Origin: Gambelia wislizenii
Taxonomy: Eukaryota > Chordata > Lepidosauria > Squamata > Crotaphytidae
Direction of reading: 5' to 3'
NCBI GenBank assembly: GCA_030847615.1
Contig: JAUMIR010000001.1
Coordinates: 382,956,687 to 383,020,686, forward strand
Length of the DNA stretch: 64,000 bases
Every line of letters begins with the position of its first letter. Position 1 is the stretch's first letter. Both the position numbers and the translations under genes were made by a program. Shown here piece after piece: positions 9,561 to 21,480 of this stretch. A model generated the notes under the pieces. It was not told the origin of the DNA and made no database searches. It worked only from the letters and a program-made list of their open reading frames with translations.

Positions 9561-10750
9561 AATGTTGTCCCCATCTTTAAAAAAAGGGAGGGGGAGAAGA
9601 CTCAAATAATGACAACCCAGTCAGCCTGACATCAATACTAGGAAAGATTCTAGAGCAGATAATTAAACAGACAGTCTGTAACCACTTAGAAAGGAATGCC
9701 ATGATAAAAAAAAATTCAACTTGGATTCCTCAAAAAGAAGTTGTGCCAGACTAATCTCATCTATCTTTTTTTTTTTATAGAGTTACAAACTTGATAGATA
9801 AAGGGAAAATAGTAGATGTAGTGTACCTTGATTTCAGTAAGGCTGTTGACAAGGTCCCCCATGATATTCTTGCAAAAAAGTTAGTAACCTGTGGGCTAGA
9901 AAATGGAACTGTTAGGTGGATTTGTAATTGGTTGACTCTGAACCCAAAGAGTAGTCACCAATGGCTCCTCTTCATCCTGGAGAGAAGTGACCAGTGGAAT
10001 ACCACAGGGTTCTGTCCTAGGATCAGTGCTATTCAACATCTTTATCAATGACGTGGATGAGGGAATAGAAGGTATGCTTATCAAGTTTGCAGATGACACC
10101 AAATTAGGAGGGGTAGAAAATACCACAGAGGACAGGGTCAGAATCCAAAATGAACTTAACAGATTAGAAAGCTGGCCCATATTAACAAAATGAATTTCAA
10201 CAGGGAGAAATGTACTATATTTGAGCAGTAAAAATGAAAAGCACAGATATAGGATGGGTGACACTTGGCTTGATGGCAGTAAATGAAAAAAGGATCTAGG
10301 AGTCTTAGTGGACCACATGCTGAACTAAAAAAGCTAAATGCAATTTAGCTAAAAAAGCAATTCAGCTAAAAAAGCCAATGCAATTCTAGGCTGCATTAAT
10401 AGGAGTATAGTGTCTAGATCAAGGGAAGTAATAGTGCCACTCTATTCTGCTTTGGTCAGACCTCACATGGAATACTGTGTCCAGTTCTGGGCACCATAAT
10501 TCAGGAAGGATATTGAGAAGCTGGAATGTGTCCAGAGGAGGGCGACCAGGATGGTGAGTGGTCTGGAAGCCATGCCCTATGAGGAGTGGCTTAGGAAGCT
10601 GGGCATGTTTAGTCTGGAGAAAACAAGGTTGAGAGGGGACATGATAGCCATGTTTAAATATTTGAAGGGCTGTCATACTGAGGATGGAGCAAGCTTGTTT
10701 TCTGCCGATCCAGAGACAAGGACACATAGCAATCGACTCAAATTATTGAG
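9561..10750 (+). mobile_element. CR1 LINE fragment (RT region), 3' end missing
   Basis: The RT core of CR1 ORF2 on the plus strand. The frame at 9791-10051 has IVDVVYLDFSKAVDKVPHDI. The frame at 9987-10193 has [20 protein letters not shown] and [12 protein letters not shown] (RT active site). The frame at 10551-10778 has the post-[22 protein letters not shown]. These lie in different frames. The copy stops abruptly at about 10745 inside the C-terminal coding region, without the normal CR1 terminus. It abuts the oppositely oriented CR1 fragment that begins at about 10766. Confidence 0.88.
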
Positions 10751-10765
10751 TCCTATTGATATACC

Positions 10766-12280
10766 CTTTTCCTATTGATATAGCCTAGACTCACATTGAC
10801 TTTTTTAGCTGTCACATCACAATGCTGACTCATGTTCAGTTTGTGGTCCACTAAGACTCCTAAATCCCTTTTGCATGTACTGCCATCAAGCCAGGTGTTG
10901 GGCAATCCTATATCTGTGCTTTCCATTTTTACTGCCCAAGTGTAGTATCCTATATATCTCCCTGTTGAAATTCATTCTGTTAGTTTTGGCCCAGCTTTCT
11001 AATCTGTTCAGGTAATTTTGGATTCTGATCCTGTCCTCTGGGGTATTAGCTCCCCCTCCTAATTTCGTGTCATCTTCAAACTTGATAAGTATGTCCTCTA
11101 TTCCCTCATCCAAGTCATTGATAAACATGTTCAATAGCACTGATTCTAGAACATAACCCTGTGGCACCCCGCTGGTCACTTCTCTTCAAGATGAGGAGGA
11201 GCCATTAGTGACTACCCTTTGGATTCGGCCCGTCAACCAATTGCAAATCTACCTAACAGTTGCATTGTGAAGCCTGCATGTTACTAACTTTTTTGCAAGG
11301 AAATCATGGGAGACTTTGTCAAAGGCCTTACTGAAATCAAGATACACTACAACCACAGCATTCCCTTCATCTACCAAGTATGTAACTCTCTCCAAAAATA
11401 AAGGAAAATGAAAAAAAGAAAAGATATAAGATTAGTTTGGCATGATTTGTTTTTCAAAAAACCCATGTTGACTTTTAGTGATCATGGCATTCCTTTCTAA
11501 GTGCTCACAGACTGTCTGTTTAATGATATGCTCTAGAATCTTTCCTAGTATTGATGTTAGGCTGACTGGGTGATAATTATTTGGGTCTTCTCCTTCCCCT
11601 CCGTTTTAAAGATGGGGAAAACATTTGCCCTCCTCCAGTCTGTTGGGATCTCTCCTGTTCTCCAGAATTTCTCAAAGATTATTCCCAGTTGTTCTGAGAT
11701 TACTTCTGCCATTTCTTTTAGTACCCTTGGGTGTAGTTTGAATTCACTTATACTGGCCAGGTATTCCTGAACAACCTCTTTACCTATTCGATTCTGCATT
11801 TCCCCTACTGCATCATCTAGTCCATTTTCTGCAGGTTGAGCACTGTTCTCCTTTTGGAAGAAGACCGAGGCAAAGAAGGTATTAAGTAGCTTTGCCTTTT
11901 CTCTGCCCCCTGTTAGCACCATCTTCTCCCTGCAGTGGTCCAAACATTTCCTAGTTCTTTCTTCTGCTACGGACATATCCCCAAAAGCCCTTTTTATTGT
12001 TTTTAACCTCTCTAGCAAGCCTGAGCTCCAACTGTATTTTTGCTTTTCTGATTTTCCCCCTACACATGTTGGTATTTGAATTCTTATTTGGTGATTTCTT
12101 CCTTTTTCCATTTCTTGTACATGTTCCTTTTAAGTCTTAGCCCAGTTGAAATTTCTTTAGATATCCATATTGGTTTCTTTAGATATCTGCCATTTCTCCT
12201 CCTCATTGGAAGTGTTTGAAGTTGTGCTTTCAATATCTCCCTTTTCGCCAGACATGTTTGTATTGGATATTATTGATAAA
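10766..12280 (-). mobile_element. CR1 LINE fragment (linker and RT), 3' end missing
   Basis: Reading right to left, the frame at 11557-12111 holds the endonuclease-RT linker and RT fingers (AKLLNTFFASVFFQKENSAQ, EIPTDWRRANVFPIFK). The frame at 10886-11179 holds MTSGVPQGYVLESVLLNMFI and LIKFEDDTKLGG, where FADD reads FEDD. The sequence then runs through [16 protein letters not shown] coding and ends at about 10766 in the CR1 region before the C-terminus. Non-coding CR1 similarity extends to about 12280. The copy is dead through frame breaks and the FEDD change. It is tail to tail with the preceding CR1, with partly overlapping content, so they are two copies or an inverted duplication. Confidence 0.87.
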
Positions 12281-12344
12281 GAATTGGATATTAAATGAAG
12301 AAGACTACTTCTTCAATATGTGACAACAACTGCAAGAATATTGT

Positions 12345-13162
12345 TGTCATGATGATCTGCCAGTCATCATGGAATCCCCATCACAAACTCAGAGTGAACA
12401 ACACTGGAAACTTCCACTCCTTATTTGGTCTGTTAAGGGGGTGGGAACCTCATTGAATAAACATCACTGACCTGGCTGGAGAGCCAATCAGCAGTTGCTA
12501 TTGCAGAGCCAATGAGAGTGGCTCTACAAAGACTTTAAAAGTTCTGATCTTTCCTTTGTTCTGGGTTCTGGGCTACATGGCCACATGGCCTAGAAAGCCA
12601 CAGGTAGTAATCAACAAGATGCAACAGTGATAACAAAAGGTTGGGGGGAGCCAATCTTGCTCAAAGGCCTAAAAGTATCCCAAAGGACTCTGAATTCCAT
12701 CACAGAGACTGTAAGTTACCTTTACATTTAGTAGTTAGGGAAATGTTTAGTTAGTTCGTGTTGGATTATGATTTATTTTGTTAAGTGCTCTGAATGAATG
12801 TATAATTGTATAAGCCTTAAGTTGAACCTGGGAATGTTTTGCCTTCTCAAGTAACATAGGCTCCTGGAACTGAATAAAGCTTTCTGTTATTTCCTAACCT
12901 CCCCCGAATCTCCTGCTTATTGGCCAGCTATCAAAACCTTCTCTAGATTAGAGAAAAGGATTATTATTGTTTCTTTAATCCAGCCTGCCTGTCTAGTTCT
13001 CACTGCCTAGATGTGGAAAGGGGTAAAGTCAGTGAGTGGTGGTGGCCTGCACTTATAAAAAGGATTTCTAGTCTAGAAAACCCTTGCGAGTGTGTTTTTC
13101 AGGTTGTATGAATAAGCTTGAGGCCTCCCCTTCCTGCTGAAGAGAAGGGCCATCTTATGACA
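12345..13162 (+). mobile_element. Solo LTR, family X, uninterrupted
   Basis: It begins TGTCATGATG and ends CTTATGACA, with terminal nearly inverted TGTCAT/ATGACA. A perfect 5-bp duplication ATTGT lies at 12340-12344 and 13163-13167. Promoter-like features are two CCAAT boxes (about 12485 and 12511) and CTTTAAAAG at about 12532. AATAAAG at about 12872 is the likely polyadenylation signal, which puts U3-R-U5 on the plus strand. At 818 bp with no internal region it is a solo LTR. It is the same family as 3141-5039, but that internal proteins are lacking leaves the superfamily open (Gypsy or ERV). Confidence 0.93.
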
Positions 13163-13315
13163 ATTGTTTGCCCATAACTGGAAATGGACTGAAGCACTAA
13201 TGAAGGTAGAATGGGTTGTCAAGGTTATGAACTTCCCCGAAGTTGCCAAACTGATATGGATTTTAAAAGATAAACCCCTTGAAGATTTTCTGAAGTACCA
13301 GAAACTGTTTATGTT

Positions 13316-13366
13316 CTCTGTGTGTGTGCGCGCATGTGCACACACACGCACGCACACATGTGTGTA
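13316..13366. repeat. (TG/CA)n microsatellite, self-complementary
   Basis: A GTGTGTGTGCGCGCATGTGCACACACACGCACGCACACATGTGTG-type tract. It switches from TG to CA, so the two halves can pair. The alternating purine-pyrimidine composition would also favour Z-DNA. Confidence 0.8.
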
Positions 13367-13948
13367 ATTATTTTTTTTCTTTCTCTTTTTGAATGTTTAT
13401 TATTTGGTTGTGACCTAGTATCAAAATCAATACTTATGAATTTTAAAAAAGTGATACAATTGAATCAACACAAATTGACCTGATGCCAAATTGTGTTTTT
13501 CAATATACATAACAGTTTAGAACTAAGCCTTTCCTCTGATGCTATCACAGACACTGTTCACCTTCTTTTAATTTCTTTTCAGAGATTTTTCATGCTGAAT
13601 GATGAGTAGAATGAAAGGCCTTTGACTACGTTAAAAGAACTTTAAAGATTTATGATGCTTTTTTACACAAAGGGCAGTAATCTTGAGCCAATTCAGAAGC
13701 AGCAAATTTTTCATAGATTAACTATCAAGTATCAACTGCTATATCTGAAACCAGTATTGATGCTTTTTTCTTTGAAGAAAATTCCCCATGGAGTATTCAG
13801 CACAAACTACCCATTGTGCTGAGCTTGGGGATGAATAACCTGTTTCTTTGGTAATTCAGGCAGCAGTAAAAACTGTGCAAATTTGCCCACTTAGGTGAGA
13901 TTTGCTTGTAATCAAGCATCTGGGTAATTATAGATTGTTTTCCTAATA

Positions 13949-14177
13949 CAGTTGTCCCTTCACATTTGCTGGGGTTTGGTTCCAGGACCCCCTGTGAATA
14001 CCCAAATCTGTGAATACTCAAGTCCCATTATATGCAATGGCATAGCAAAATGGCCTCCCTTATATAAGATGGCAAAATCAAGGTTTGCTTTTGGGATGAT
14101 TATTTTTAAAGAATATTTTCAAGCCATGAATACTTAAATCCGTGAATGTCAAATCTGTGAATGTGGAGAGACAACTG
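13949..14177. mobile_element. Tc1/mariner-type MITE
   Basis: Left end CAGTTGTCCCTTCACATTTG and inverted right end CAGTTGTCTCTCCACATTCA, flanked by TA at 13947-13948 and 14178-14179. Internal words GGTTCCAGGACCCCC and GTGAATAC are typical of Tigger/pogo-like MITEs and are shared in part with the element at 9166. Length 229 bp, no coding capacity. Confidence 0.75.
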
Positions 14178-14447
14178 TAATAAATGGGATGCAATAACAA
14201 AGCTATGCCTGGAAAGTCTCCAAGTATCCCTGCAGCTGATGAATTCTCCATTCTAAGTAGAAACCAGTCTTTGTACTTTCCATAGTCATTTGTTCTTTCC
14301 TAACTGGAAATCTCTTGCCGGAGCTCAACCAAGATATATTTCTGAGCATCATTTTTGCAAAAGAAAAAGGTTATGTCTGGGCCTAGAATTTGTTTTGTAG
14401 TTGTCTTACCTCAAGGCATAAATAGCTACATAGTAGATACATTTTAG

Positions 14448-15115
14448 GCCCCATCTACATGGGGGGGACGACATAATGCCACACAGTAGTAGTGAGTCGC
14501 AGCAATTGCAACTTGTCGTAATGGTAGTTTTGTCCCTAGCAGCCCCCAGCTTTGCATCCCAGATGACAGCTGAAGAAGGAAGAAGAGGGATCTCTTACCC
14601 TCTTCCCTCTTCCTTGGCCCTGTTGGGGCGGTCGGGCAAGTTGGTGGTGGCAGTGAAGACATCAAGGAAGGGAGAAGAGGGTGAGAGAGCTCACCTGGCT
14701 TCTCCCATTCCCATGGGGGCTGCAGTGGTGGCGGCGGGTGAACAGAGAAGAAAAGAAAGGAGGAGAGCACTCACCTCCCTTCTCCCATCCCCATTTGGGG
14801 AGGGAACGGTCTTCAGGCGCTTGCCCTGTCAGCAAACTCTGCCCCCATGCCTGTCCAGCCAATCAGGGCCATGCTTCCTGTGTTACAGGACAGCAATTCC
14901 AACCAAATCACTGTCCTAATGAGGGGAATGCACACACCCCTCGCTGTTTTTGGGGTTTTTTTTAAGTCAGGAAAAACACAAAGGCTTTTCTCATGAAGTT
15001 TTTGGCCTTTTTTTGCCCCTTCACAATACGTCGACATGCTGTGGGATCCCATTTAGACAGGTCGTATTCCCTACAATTTCTGTGAGGGTTATTTTGATCT
15101 TTAGACAACCCCTTA
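14448..15115. repeat. Unclassified interspersed repeat, copy 1
   Basis: It starts GGCCCCATCTACATG and shares order and sequence with 55437-56030. The shared blocks include AGCCAATCAG, a T-run after GCTGTTTTT, GGGATCCCATTTAGACAGGT, ATTCCCT, and a final TTTAGA-AACCCC block. The middle is GC-rich with GGAGAAG/CTCACC words, in contrast to its AT-rich surroundings. The longest frames have no recognisable domain. It may be a non-autonomous DNA transposon, but clear terminal inverted repeats were not found. Confidence 0.6.
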
Positions 15116-18104
15116 GTTTTTATTTACCAAACTTGAGGCACAAAAAGATAGCAAAGCAACAAATTTCTTCTGTAGCTAAAACTTCATGTTATTTTCTGTT
15201 ATAATCACCTACACTTGTTCCAGTTGTGGACGCAAAGCAACCTCCAAGTGGGTTGATGAATGCTCAGCAAGGTGGGCACACCATGGGAGCATCTCTGTAT
15301 TAACTCAAGCCTCAGGGTTACTTAGACTGAGGAGCCTGGACTAAAATCAGAGGATGTATTAGGCCTGGTAATCCTTTGTCTCGCCTGACAGCTATTGATC
15401 TTGTATCTTCAGCACTTCTTCCTGGCCTCCAGCATTGGTGCTACTTATATGTATCAGCAGCTCCTGTTCTGGGATAGCAGTGCAGTGAAGGAAGTAATTG
15501 GATCTTTGTCACAAGAGTCCTAGGTTCAAGTCCCAAGGTCCCTTATAATGTTATTTATTTAAACGATTTTTATCCCACTCTTTAGTCCAAGAATATCCCA
15601 GGATGGTAACAAATACCAGTACAAAGACAGTCCTTGCCTACAAGCTTACAATCTAAAAGACATACTGTACAATGAAAAGGGGCATAGTGAGGAGGAAGGG
15701 AAGGGAAGGGGAAAAGAAAGATCAGGCAGCTGTTGTTGAAGCTATAGTTCTTTTCACAACCAGTTGGGGTGGCTGTGGTCAGAGGAGAGACTCAAGAATG
15801 GATTTAAATATGTCACATTTCTGTAATGAGAAGAACTGTTAAGGAAAACTATGAAAAATTCAGTATAACCTAGGCTGGAACCCTATGTGAAATGGCCCCA
15901 TTTGAGCAAGGACCATCAATCAGAATACATTGTTCACAGAATGGAAAGATTTTCTCACCTCGCCACCTCCCAATACAGCACAGTTTCAAGTGAGCAAGTA
16001 AAACCATACCCTTCAACTATCCCAATTTAACAGGCATAGTCCCAATTAATCCTCTATTGTCCCACATTTTCAGATATTTTTTTTAAAATCCCATTTTTTC
16101 TCTTCTCTTCCCACTTCCCCCCTTTGTCCTCAGCTTACTTCAACTGCTGCAAACTGAGTTCAAAGTACAAAAGTAGTTTGCCCTCAATTAAATCAGCCAG
16201 CAGGAGAGGAGACAAGGGAGTGCCCTTCTCAATAGATTCAGGCAAAAGCAAACTGCTCCAATCCCTCCTAGCTTATATGTTGTTCCTCCTTAATAACATT
16301 TTCCACCTTGATCACACTTTCATGTTACTTGAGCACATGTATCCTGGTTGTCATCTGTGAAATGTTGCAGTGTATGTGCTGATGTCTGGGAGGAGTTTGT
16401 GGATAAATACACACCCATGGGATTGCCACAATAACTGGCTGAGAAAATAAACCTTGAAACACAGGCTTCTAGTCTTTCTTAGACAACTTTTAGAAATGTT
16501 ATTTATTTTCTTGGGAGATTATCAGACGAACCTCTAAAAACATTCTTGTCCCACTATATTTTAAAGCGTAAGTGCCCTGGCACAATAACCCCTTTTATCA
16601 CATGTTGTTGTAATAATGAGAAAGAGCAGCCCCATTATCAGCATTATCAGAGCATAAACACTAGCACTGTTTACTTCCGCATTCACTGGGGCACATGATC
16701 TTGGCAGTTCTCGCAAGAAGTCGTGAGCATGCTTAAAAGTCTAAAAACAGCTAAATTAAAAAACAAAATGAACACACAAACACTAAAACACGCTTAAAAA
16801 CTTGCTCACAAAATTGGGAGGTTTATAAAAAGATTGTCCCGTACCTAGTTCTCATGTTCTCACCTAGACGAGTTGTGGTGGGGACTGCCCATTGATGCTG
16901 TATTCACACTGACAGAATGGTGTACAGTTTTAGACACTTGCAATTCCATGACAAAACTGCCATGGCAGATCAATTGGTGGCTTTGGACAATCCATAAAAA
17001 AGAATGCCTTATTAACAACTGCATAACACCATAGCATGATGTCATGTGATATGGGCGCCCTTTTGTGTTCCTTTGGCATCATATCATGCCATATTTGCTG
17101 TGTCTGACATCTACCATCTCCTTGGTCACAATTATATCCCATCATTCTTCTATTGAGCTGAAGGACAACTTGGATTACATGGCTGTATTGCTCAACACTC
17201 ACAAAAATAATGTGAGGTAAGTCAAGTTATGTTGGCCTATGCTGAACCAGTGAATTTCATAGTTCAGGAATTTCATATGGTCTATTTCACTTTTACATGG
17301 ATTCTCACATGCATATTCTGTAACTGTTACACAAGACCTACCCAATGTAATCAAAAGAGTCTTTCCCCAGTGATTTTACAAAGGCTCACTCCATGGTTTC
17401 AGGTTTTGGTCTCAAAATCTCAGGAAATGGGAAGTACCCTCAGAGAATGCGCAAGCCATCTACTAACTTTTAATGCAGCAGAAAATGGAAAAGTGAACAG
17501 CAATTTCTTCCTACAAGAAAAAAAATTCAGCAGCTCATTTTGAGGAAGTTTCTTAGTGATCTTCAACATTAAGAAATGGGGGGCTGGGAAACATGTCAGT
17601 TTCATTTTATTCCGCATTGGGATTTTTTTTTTTTTTTACATTTCTATTTTTGTCTGTCCAATTTATGATAAAATTTATGAATTTTGTGGTGGGAAAGAAG
17701 CAAAAAAAAAAAACCGCCAAAAAAAAAAGAAGCAAATGAAATTTTCAGTCATATGCACCCACCAAATTCAAGAAGAACAGCCATTTTTAGTGTTGAGGGA
17801 ATAGTGTTTTACCTTTCTTCCATGTAGCTATTAAAGACAATGAGCCTGTTATGAAAAAGAGGTGGCAACTCTGATTTCAAATCCAGTCTTTTAATGTTGG
17901 AAGCAAAGAGGCATCAACACGTAATGAAAGAAGGTAGTCTAGATCATGTCTGCCCTTTTGTCTCATCTCTCTGAATCTTTCTTTCGTCTATGTACTCAAG
18001 CCTTTTGCTTCCCTCTTACCTATTGAGGTCTCTTATCCCTCCTTCAGGAAAATAGTTAGTCTTATCACTCTCTTTGTCTGGGAAAGGAGTGCCCATACTT
18101 ATTT
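15116..18104. other. No gene seen; degraded LINE/SINE tail at 15543-15665
   Basis: Mostly AT-rich sequence without a domain-bearing frame. At 15543-15665 a stretch starting TTATTTATTTAAACG and ending CAAGCTTACAATCTAAAAGAC resembles a reversed LINE 3' end, and a related stretch flanks the SINE at 18131. Homopolymer T and A runs are at about 17623-17639 and 17704-17728. Confidence 0.4.
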
Positions 18105-18130
18105 ATTTTATTTTGAACATTTATGCCCTG

Positions 18131-18355
18131 GTGGTGCAGTGGTTAAATTCCAGTACTCCAAGCCACAAGGTTACGAGTTTGATCCCAGATGGCTCCAAGG
18201 TTGACTCAGCCTTCCATCCTTCCGTAGGTCAGTAAAATGAGTGTCCAACTTGTCAGTAAAATGAGTATCCAGCTAAAAATCATTGTAAACCGCTTAGGGA
18301 GTGCTTTGGCACTTATAGCGGTATATAAATATCAATGCTATTGCTATTGCTATTC
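18131..18355 (+). mobile_element. tRNA-derived squamate SINE
   Basis: The head has an A box (TGGTGCAGTGG, 18132-18142) and a B box (GGTTACGAGTTTGATCCC, 18169-18186), which would serve as an internal RNA polymerase III promoter. The body includes CAGCCTTCCATCC and TCAGTAAAATGAGT, then GTAAACCGCTTAGGGAGTGC, typical of squamate SINEs. The tail is a (TTGCTA)n run at about 18337-18355. An imperfect 10-bp duplication, TTATGCCCTG and TTGTGCCCTG (18121-18130 and 18356-18365), flanks it. TCAGTAAAATGAGT is present twice, suggesting a small internal duplication. Confidence 0.85.
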
Positions 18356-18365
18356 TTGTGCCCTG

Positions 18366-20500
18366 CCCTTCAGCCAAAATGTTCCCAGAGCAGTTTACAC
18401 ATAATTAATTTGACAGTTCCCTGCTCTCAGGCTTATAATCTAAATAAGACAGGAGAAACAAGGAAATGGCTACTCCTTTACTCCCACAGATGAGAGACAG
18501 CTTTTAGTGGGTTCTTGTAACCAAGCAGAAGTCAGCTTCTTTTATCTGTCTCCTTTTCTCTCTTCATATGGATTTCCTGACAGAATAAACATTTTTTCTA
18601 TATACTTTCGGAGAGTACCCTGTGAAATTGCTCCTGTTTCTGCCATAAACTCATGTTGCATTAGCCCTTCTACATTCTGCTAAATATATGAGTATATACC
18701 AAATATGCTTACACTTAAGGATCAAGCATCCAAAGCCCTAGGCCTGGATGAGTCCATAGATTATGGGCTCTAGTGATAATCAATTTTTGACATGCATTCC
18801 TTAGTAATCTTGTGATCCTTGGTAATAAAGTTTTATTGAGAACATAGGGAGCAAACAAAATGGCCAAGATAAATGAATGAAATGGCTGAATGAGTAAACA
18901 TATTGAATGACTGAAGTAAAGCATCAATAAAATTAATCTGGTTACTTGAGTCTTCAATGTGGTTAGGCTAGATTATGTCCACCCAGACATCACCAGTAAA
19001 TTAATCAAAGAAGTCAAGCTAAGGAAATCAATAATTTTTCTAAAAGTTTGTTTTGTTTATGTCAAATAAAATTCTCACAGGGAGTTAACCAATGGATTTG
19101 CTCAATGAGCTGAATAACTACATTCAATTACTTTACCAAAAACAAGGGATTCAAATAAGAAATTGAACTGAATTTATTAAACACAAATTTTGTCAAGTTT
19201 ATACATTACTTGTGGGTTCTTATCTTCAAGAACTATTTTGATAGCTTCTTTAAATCTTGGAATGTTAATGTTGCATTCCATTGATCTTTTGTAATCCAGC
19301 CTGGGAGACCATAATTCTAAAAGACTGGCTAGAGGAGATGATGATGATGATCATCATCATCATCATCATCTTTTAAATGTTACCATGGATTTGCTATCAT
19401 TTTGGGTTTATATTTTGCTTTATCATTATGCTGCATTTTTTTCTATTAAATGTCCTGGAACCTTGACTGGAGAGAAGAACAGATAGTGCTTTCTTGAAAT
19501 ATATGTCATGAGTCCTTTTAATCTTGATTTTTCCATTTTATTGATATTATCTTTGACTTCTGATTTTTGAAGTCATGTTGGCATTAATGTACTATTACAG
19601 CAGTGACTCTGTGCTATGTCAAAAATGCTGAAGATGGCTTTAACTGTCATTCTTGGTTTGTGAAACTGTTATCCTACACTTAGAAGCATCTGCTTCATTC
19701 TATGTATATTCACCTTATGCAACATATACACTTTAGTTTACTCGATACATATACTTGATGTTATACAATACAAAGTGAATGAATATAATATTTGATACAT
19801 CAAGTCAATAAGACAAGAGAATTAATGTGTTGACTGTAATTCAATAGATACAATTAAAAGTACATGGATGGTTTAAAAATCATTTTAAACAGGCACTATG
19901 GTATCTGGCTAACATTTTTCTTTGTTTTCTTGTAGAAAGTAACATTCTTCTTTCTCTTCTTGTAGGATGGAAATGTTGGCATATGTTTCCAATTACAAAA
20001 GTGTGTGTTATTCCCAGGGTAGCTGACTTTTCAGTATATTTAATAAAGGGAAATCAAGCAAGTCTTTTCACTGGTTAATTAGAACTTCTGAGAATTTTAT
20101 AAATAAATAAATATGAAACAAATTCCTGTGGGCAATGGAAAGTGATCCTGTAATTACAGTTAAATTGTTGACATTATAACATAATGCATCCCTTGAACAA
20201 GACGGTGGTAGAATTTTAAACACCCAAGAATGTGACAAAGCTACAATACCACCATCACCCAGTTTAAGAAGACTAAACATTCTCCAACACCTTCAACTGT
20301 GGATCCAAGAGTATATATTGAAAAATATTAAAATATTACAACAACATTGATATTCCATTAACTAGCAAATTTTTTTGTGGATTGCCAACATCTATTTACC
20401 CATCCTTCACTGAAGTCTAGAAATTAGAATGAAGAATAAAAAAATTAGAATTTTGTTTTGGCATTACCTCTAGCAGGCAGAGGTTCAAGCAAGTAGATCT
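18366..20500. other. No gene seen; one GAT/ATC palindrome
   Basis: The stretch at 18366-18460 (GCCCTTCAGCC...GGCTTATAATCTAAATAAGAC) continues the old LINE-tail repeat that the SINE inserted into. The rest is AT-rich. No frame carries a recognisable domain. Confidence 0.4.
19336..19371. repeat. (GAT)n/(ATC)n palindromic microsatellite
   Basis: About five GAT units run directly into six to seven ATC units. The 14-base arms are perfectly complementary about a centre at 19350/19351 with no loop. Confidence 0.85.
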
Positions 20501-20519
20501 TGAAGTCAATGCACTTTCA

Positions 20520-21480
20520 AAAGAGGCCTAGCATGCAAGCTGCCAAACTTACCTGGCAGCTATTTTGCAGGCCTAGAGGTCCCCTGACAATCACCCCACA
20601 TGGCTGGTCTCTATGGGCGCTGCCATGTTGGATCCCATCTTCCTGGCAGGCTTTGCCTGGCTGGGAAGAGGGATCATAAATTGACCAATTGGGGAGAGAC
20701 ATCCTCTCCTTGATTGGCCAATTTGAACTGGCCACAGCCAATCGGGGGCAGGCTTGGTCCTGGCCTTCTGATTGGCTGTGAGGGAAGCCTGCTCAAGCAG
20801 CAGATTTTCCCTCTGGTCCAGCGGTCGGGTATTTAAGCCCAACCGTAGCACAGGACCAGGCAGTGGCTCACAAGGAGCTGAAGACCCACCCTTCCTCCCT
20901 CTGTTCTGCTGGGGGTTAATGTCTGTTATTGTATAATGGTGTTGAATATTATCTTGTCACAACTTTCATGGAGGTTGGCAGTCAGCATGGGGTTCTGATC
21001 CAAACTCAGAGGTTACAGGGGTCTCCGTCAAGTTCAAGTTCAAGGACACATTTTTTGTTTCAGGCCAAGTTCAAGTTAACAGAGACCCAGGGGGAGGGGT
21101 CCAGGATACACATGCCATTTTGGGGCAATTTGGCCCTGGAGTCCCTCCCCTTTCCAGGAAGTGTTGGATCACAGGTTTGGTGGCCCACAGAGGAGGAATG
21201 GAGGCAGATAGGCGAATGGTAGGCCTGCAAGGTCTCTCCCCAGTGGAGTGGATAGCTGCCGGCAGGTGAGCCAACAGAGGATTTATCAACCAGACAGGTG
21301 GGTTGGTCGATGACTAGGATTCGAATCCATGCCTATATGCCAACCTAAGCAACTGTCATCAAAGAAAGTTGTGGCTATTTACTACCAATATTGAAATATA
21401 TATACCATCTTATGTTACAATAGATTTCTGAAAGTACCACTGTGTCTGTGTCTTATTTGGGTAAGGGTGAGGGGAGGGGG
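20520..21480 (+). mobile_element. Promoter-like module and 3'-end piece related to the tyrosine-recombinase element
   Basis: GGGGTCTCCGTCAAGTTCAAGTTCA at about 21015-21039 matches the reverse complement of the hairpin region of the element at 1863-1897, with two changes. Upstream, CTGATCCA lies about 15-25 bp before this block in both places, and TTTTTTGTTTCAGG follows in both. This piece is therefore probably a terminal part of a related element in plus orientation. The left part, 20600-20840, is GC-rich and promoter-like. Around 20635-20700 there is faint similarity to the 6110-6200 part of the element, so an internally deleted copy is possible (inference). No coding frame is recognised. 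Confidence 0.45.
20685..20837 (+). promoter_or_regulatory. CCAAT-box cluster with TATA-like box
   Basis: CCAAT or its complement ATTGG occurs at 20685, 20688, 20713, 20718, 20738 and 20771, followed by TATTTAAG at 20830-20837. Multiple NF-Y-type boxes 55-145 bp upstream of a TATA-like element form a classic RNA polymerase II core promoter layout. No gene follows, so it is more likely the promoter of a retroelement end. Confidence 0.5.

Noticed and set aside
13073..13367. Open frames across the TG/CA microsatellite
   Set aside because: Frames are created by simple repeat and the end of the solo LTR.
14476..14965. 147-codon and overlapping frames in the GC-rich repeat
   Set aside because: GC-rich DNA has few stops; the second copy of the repeat does not keep the frame.
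20068..20280. 70-codon minus frame
   Set aside because: No domain, AT-rich surroundings, typical chance length.
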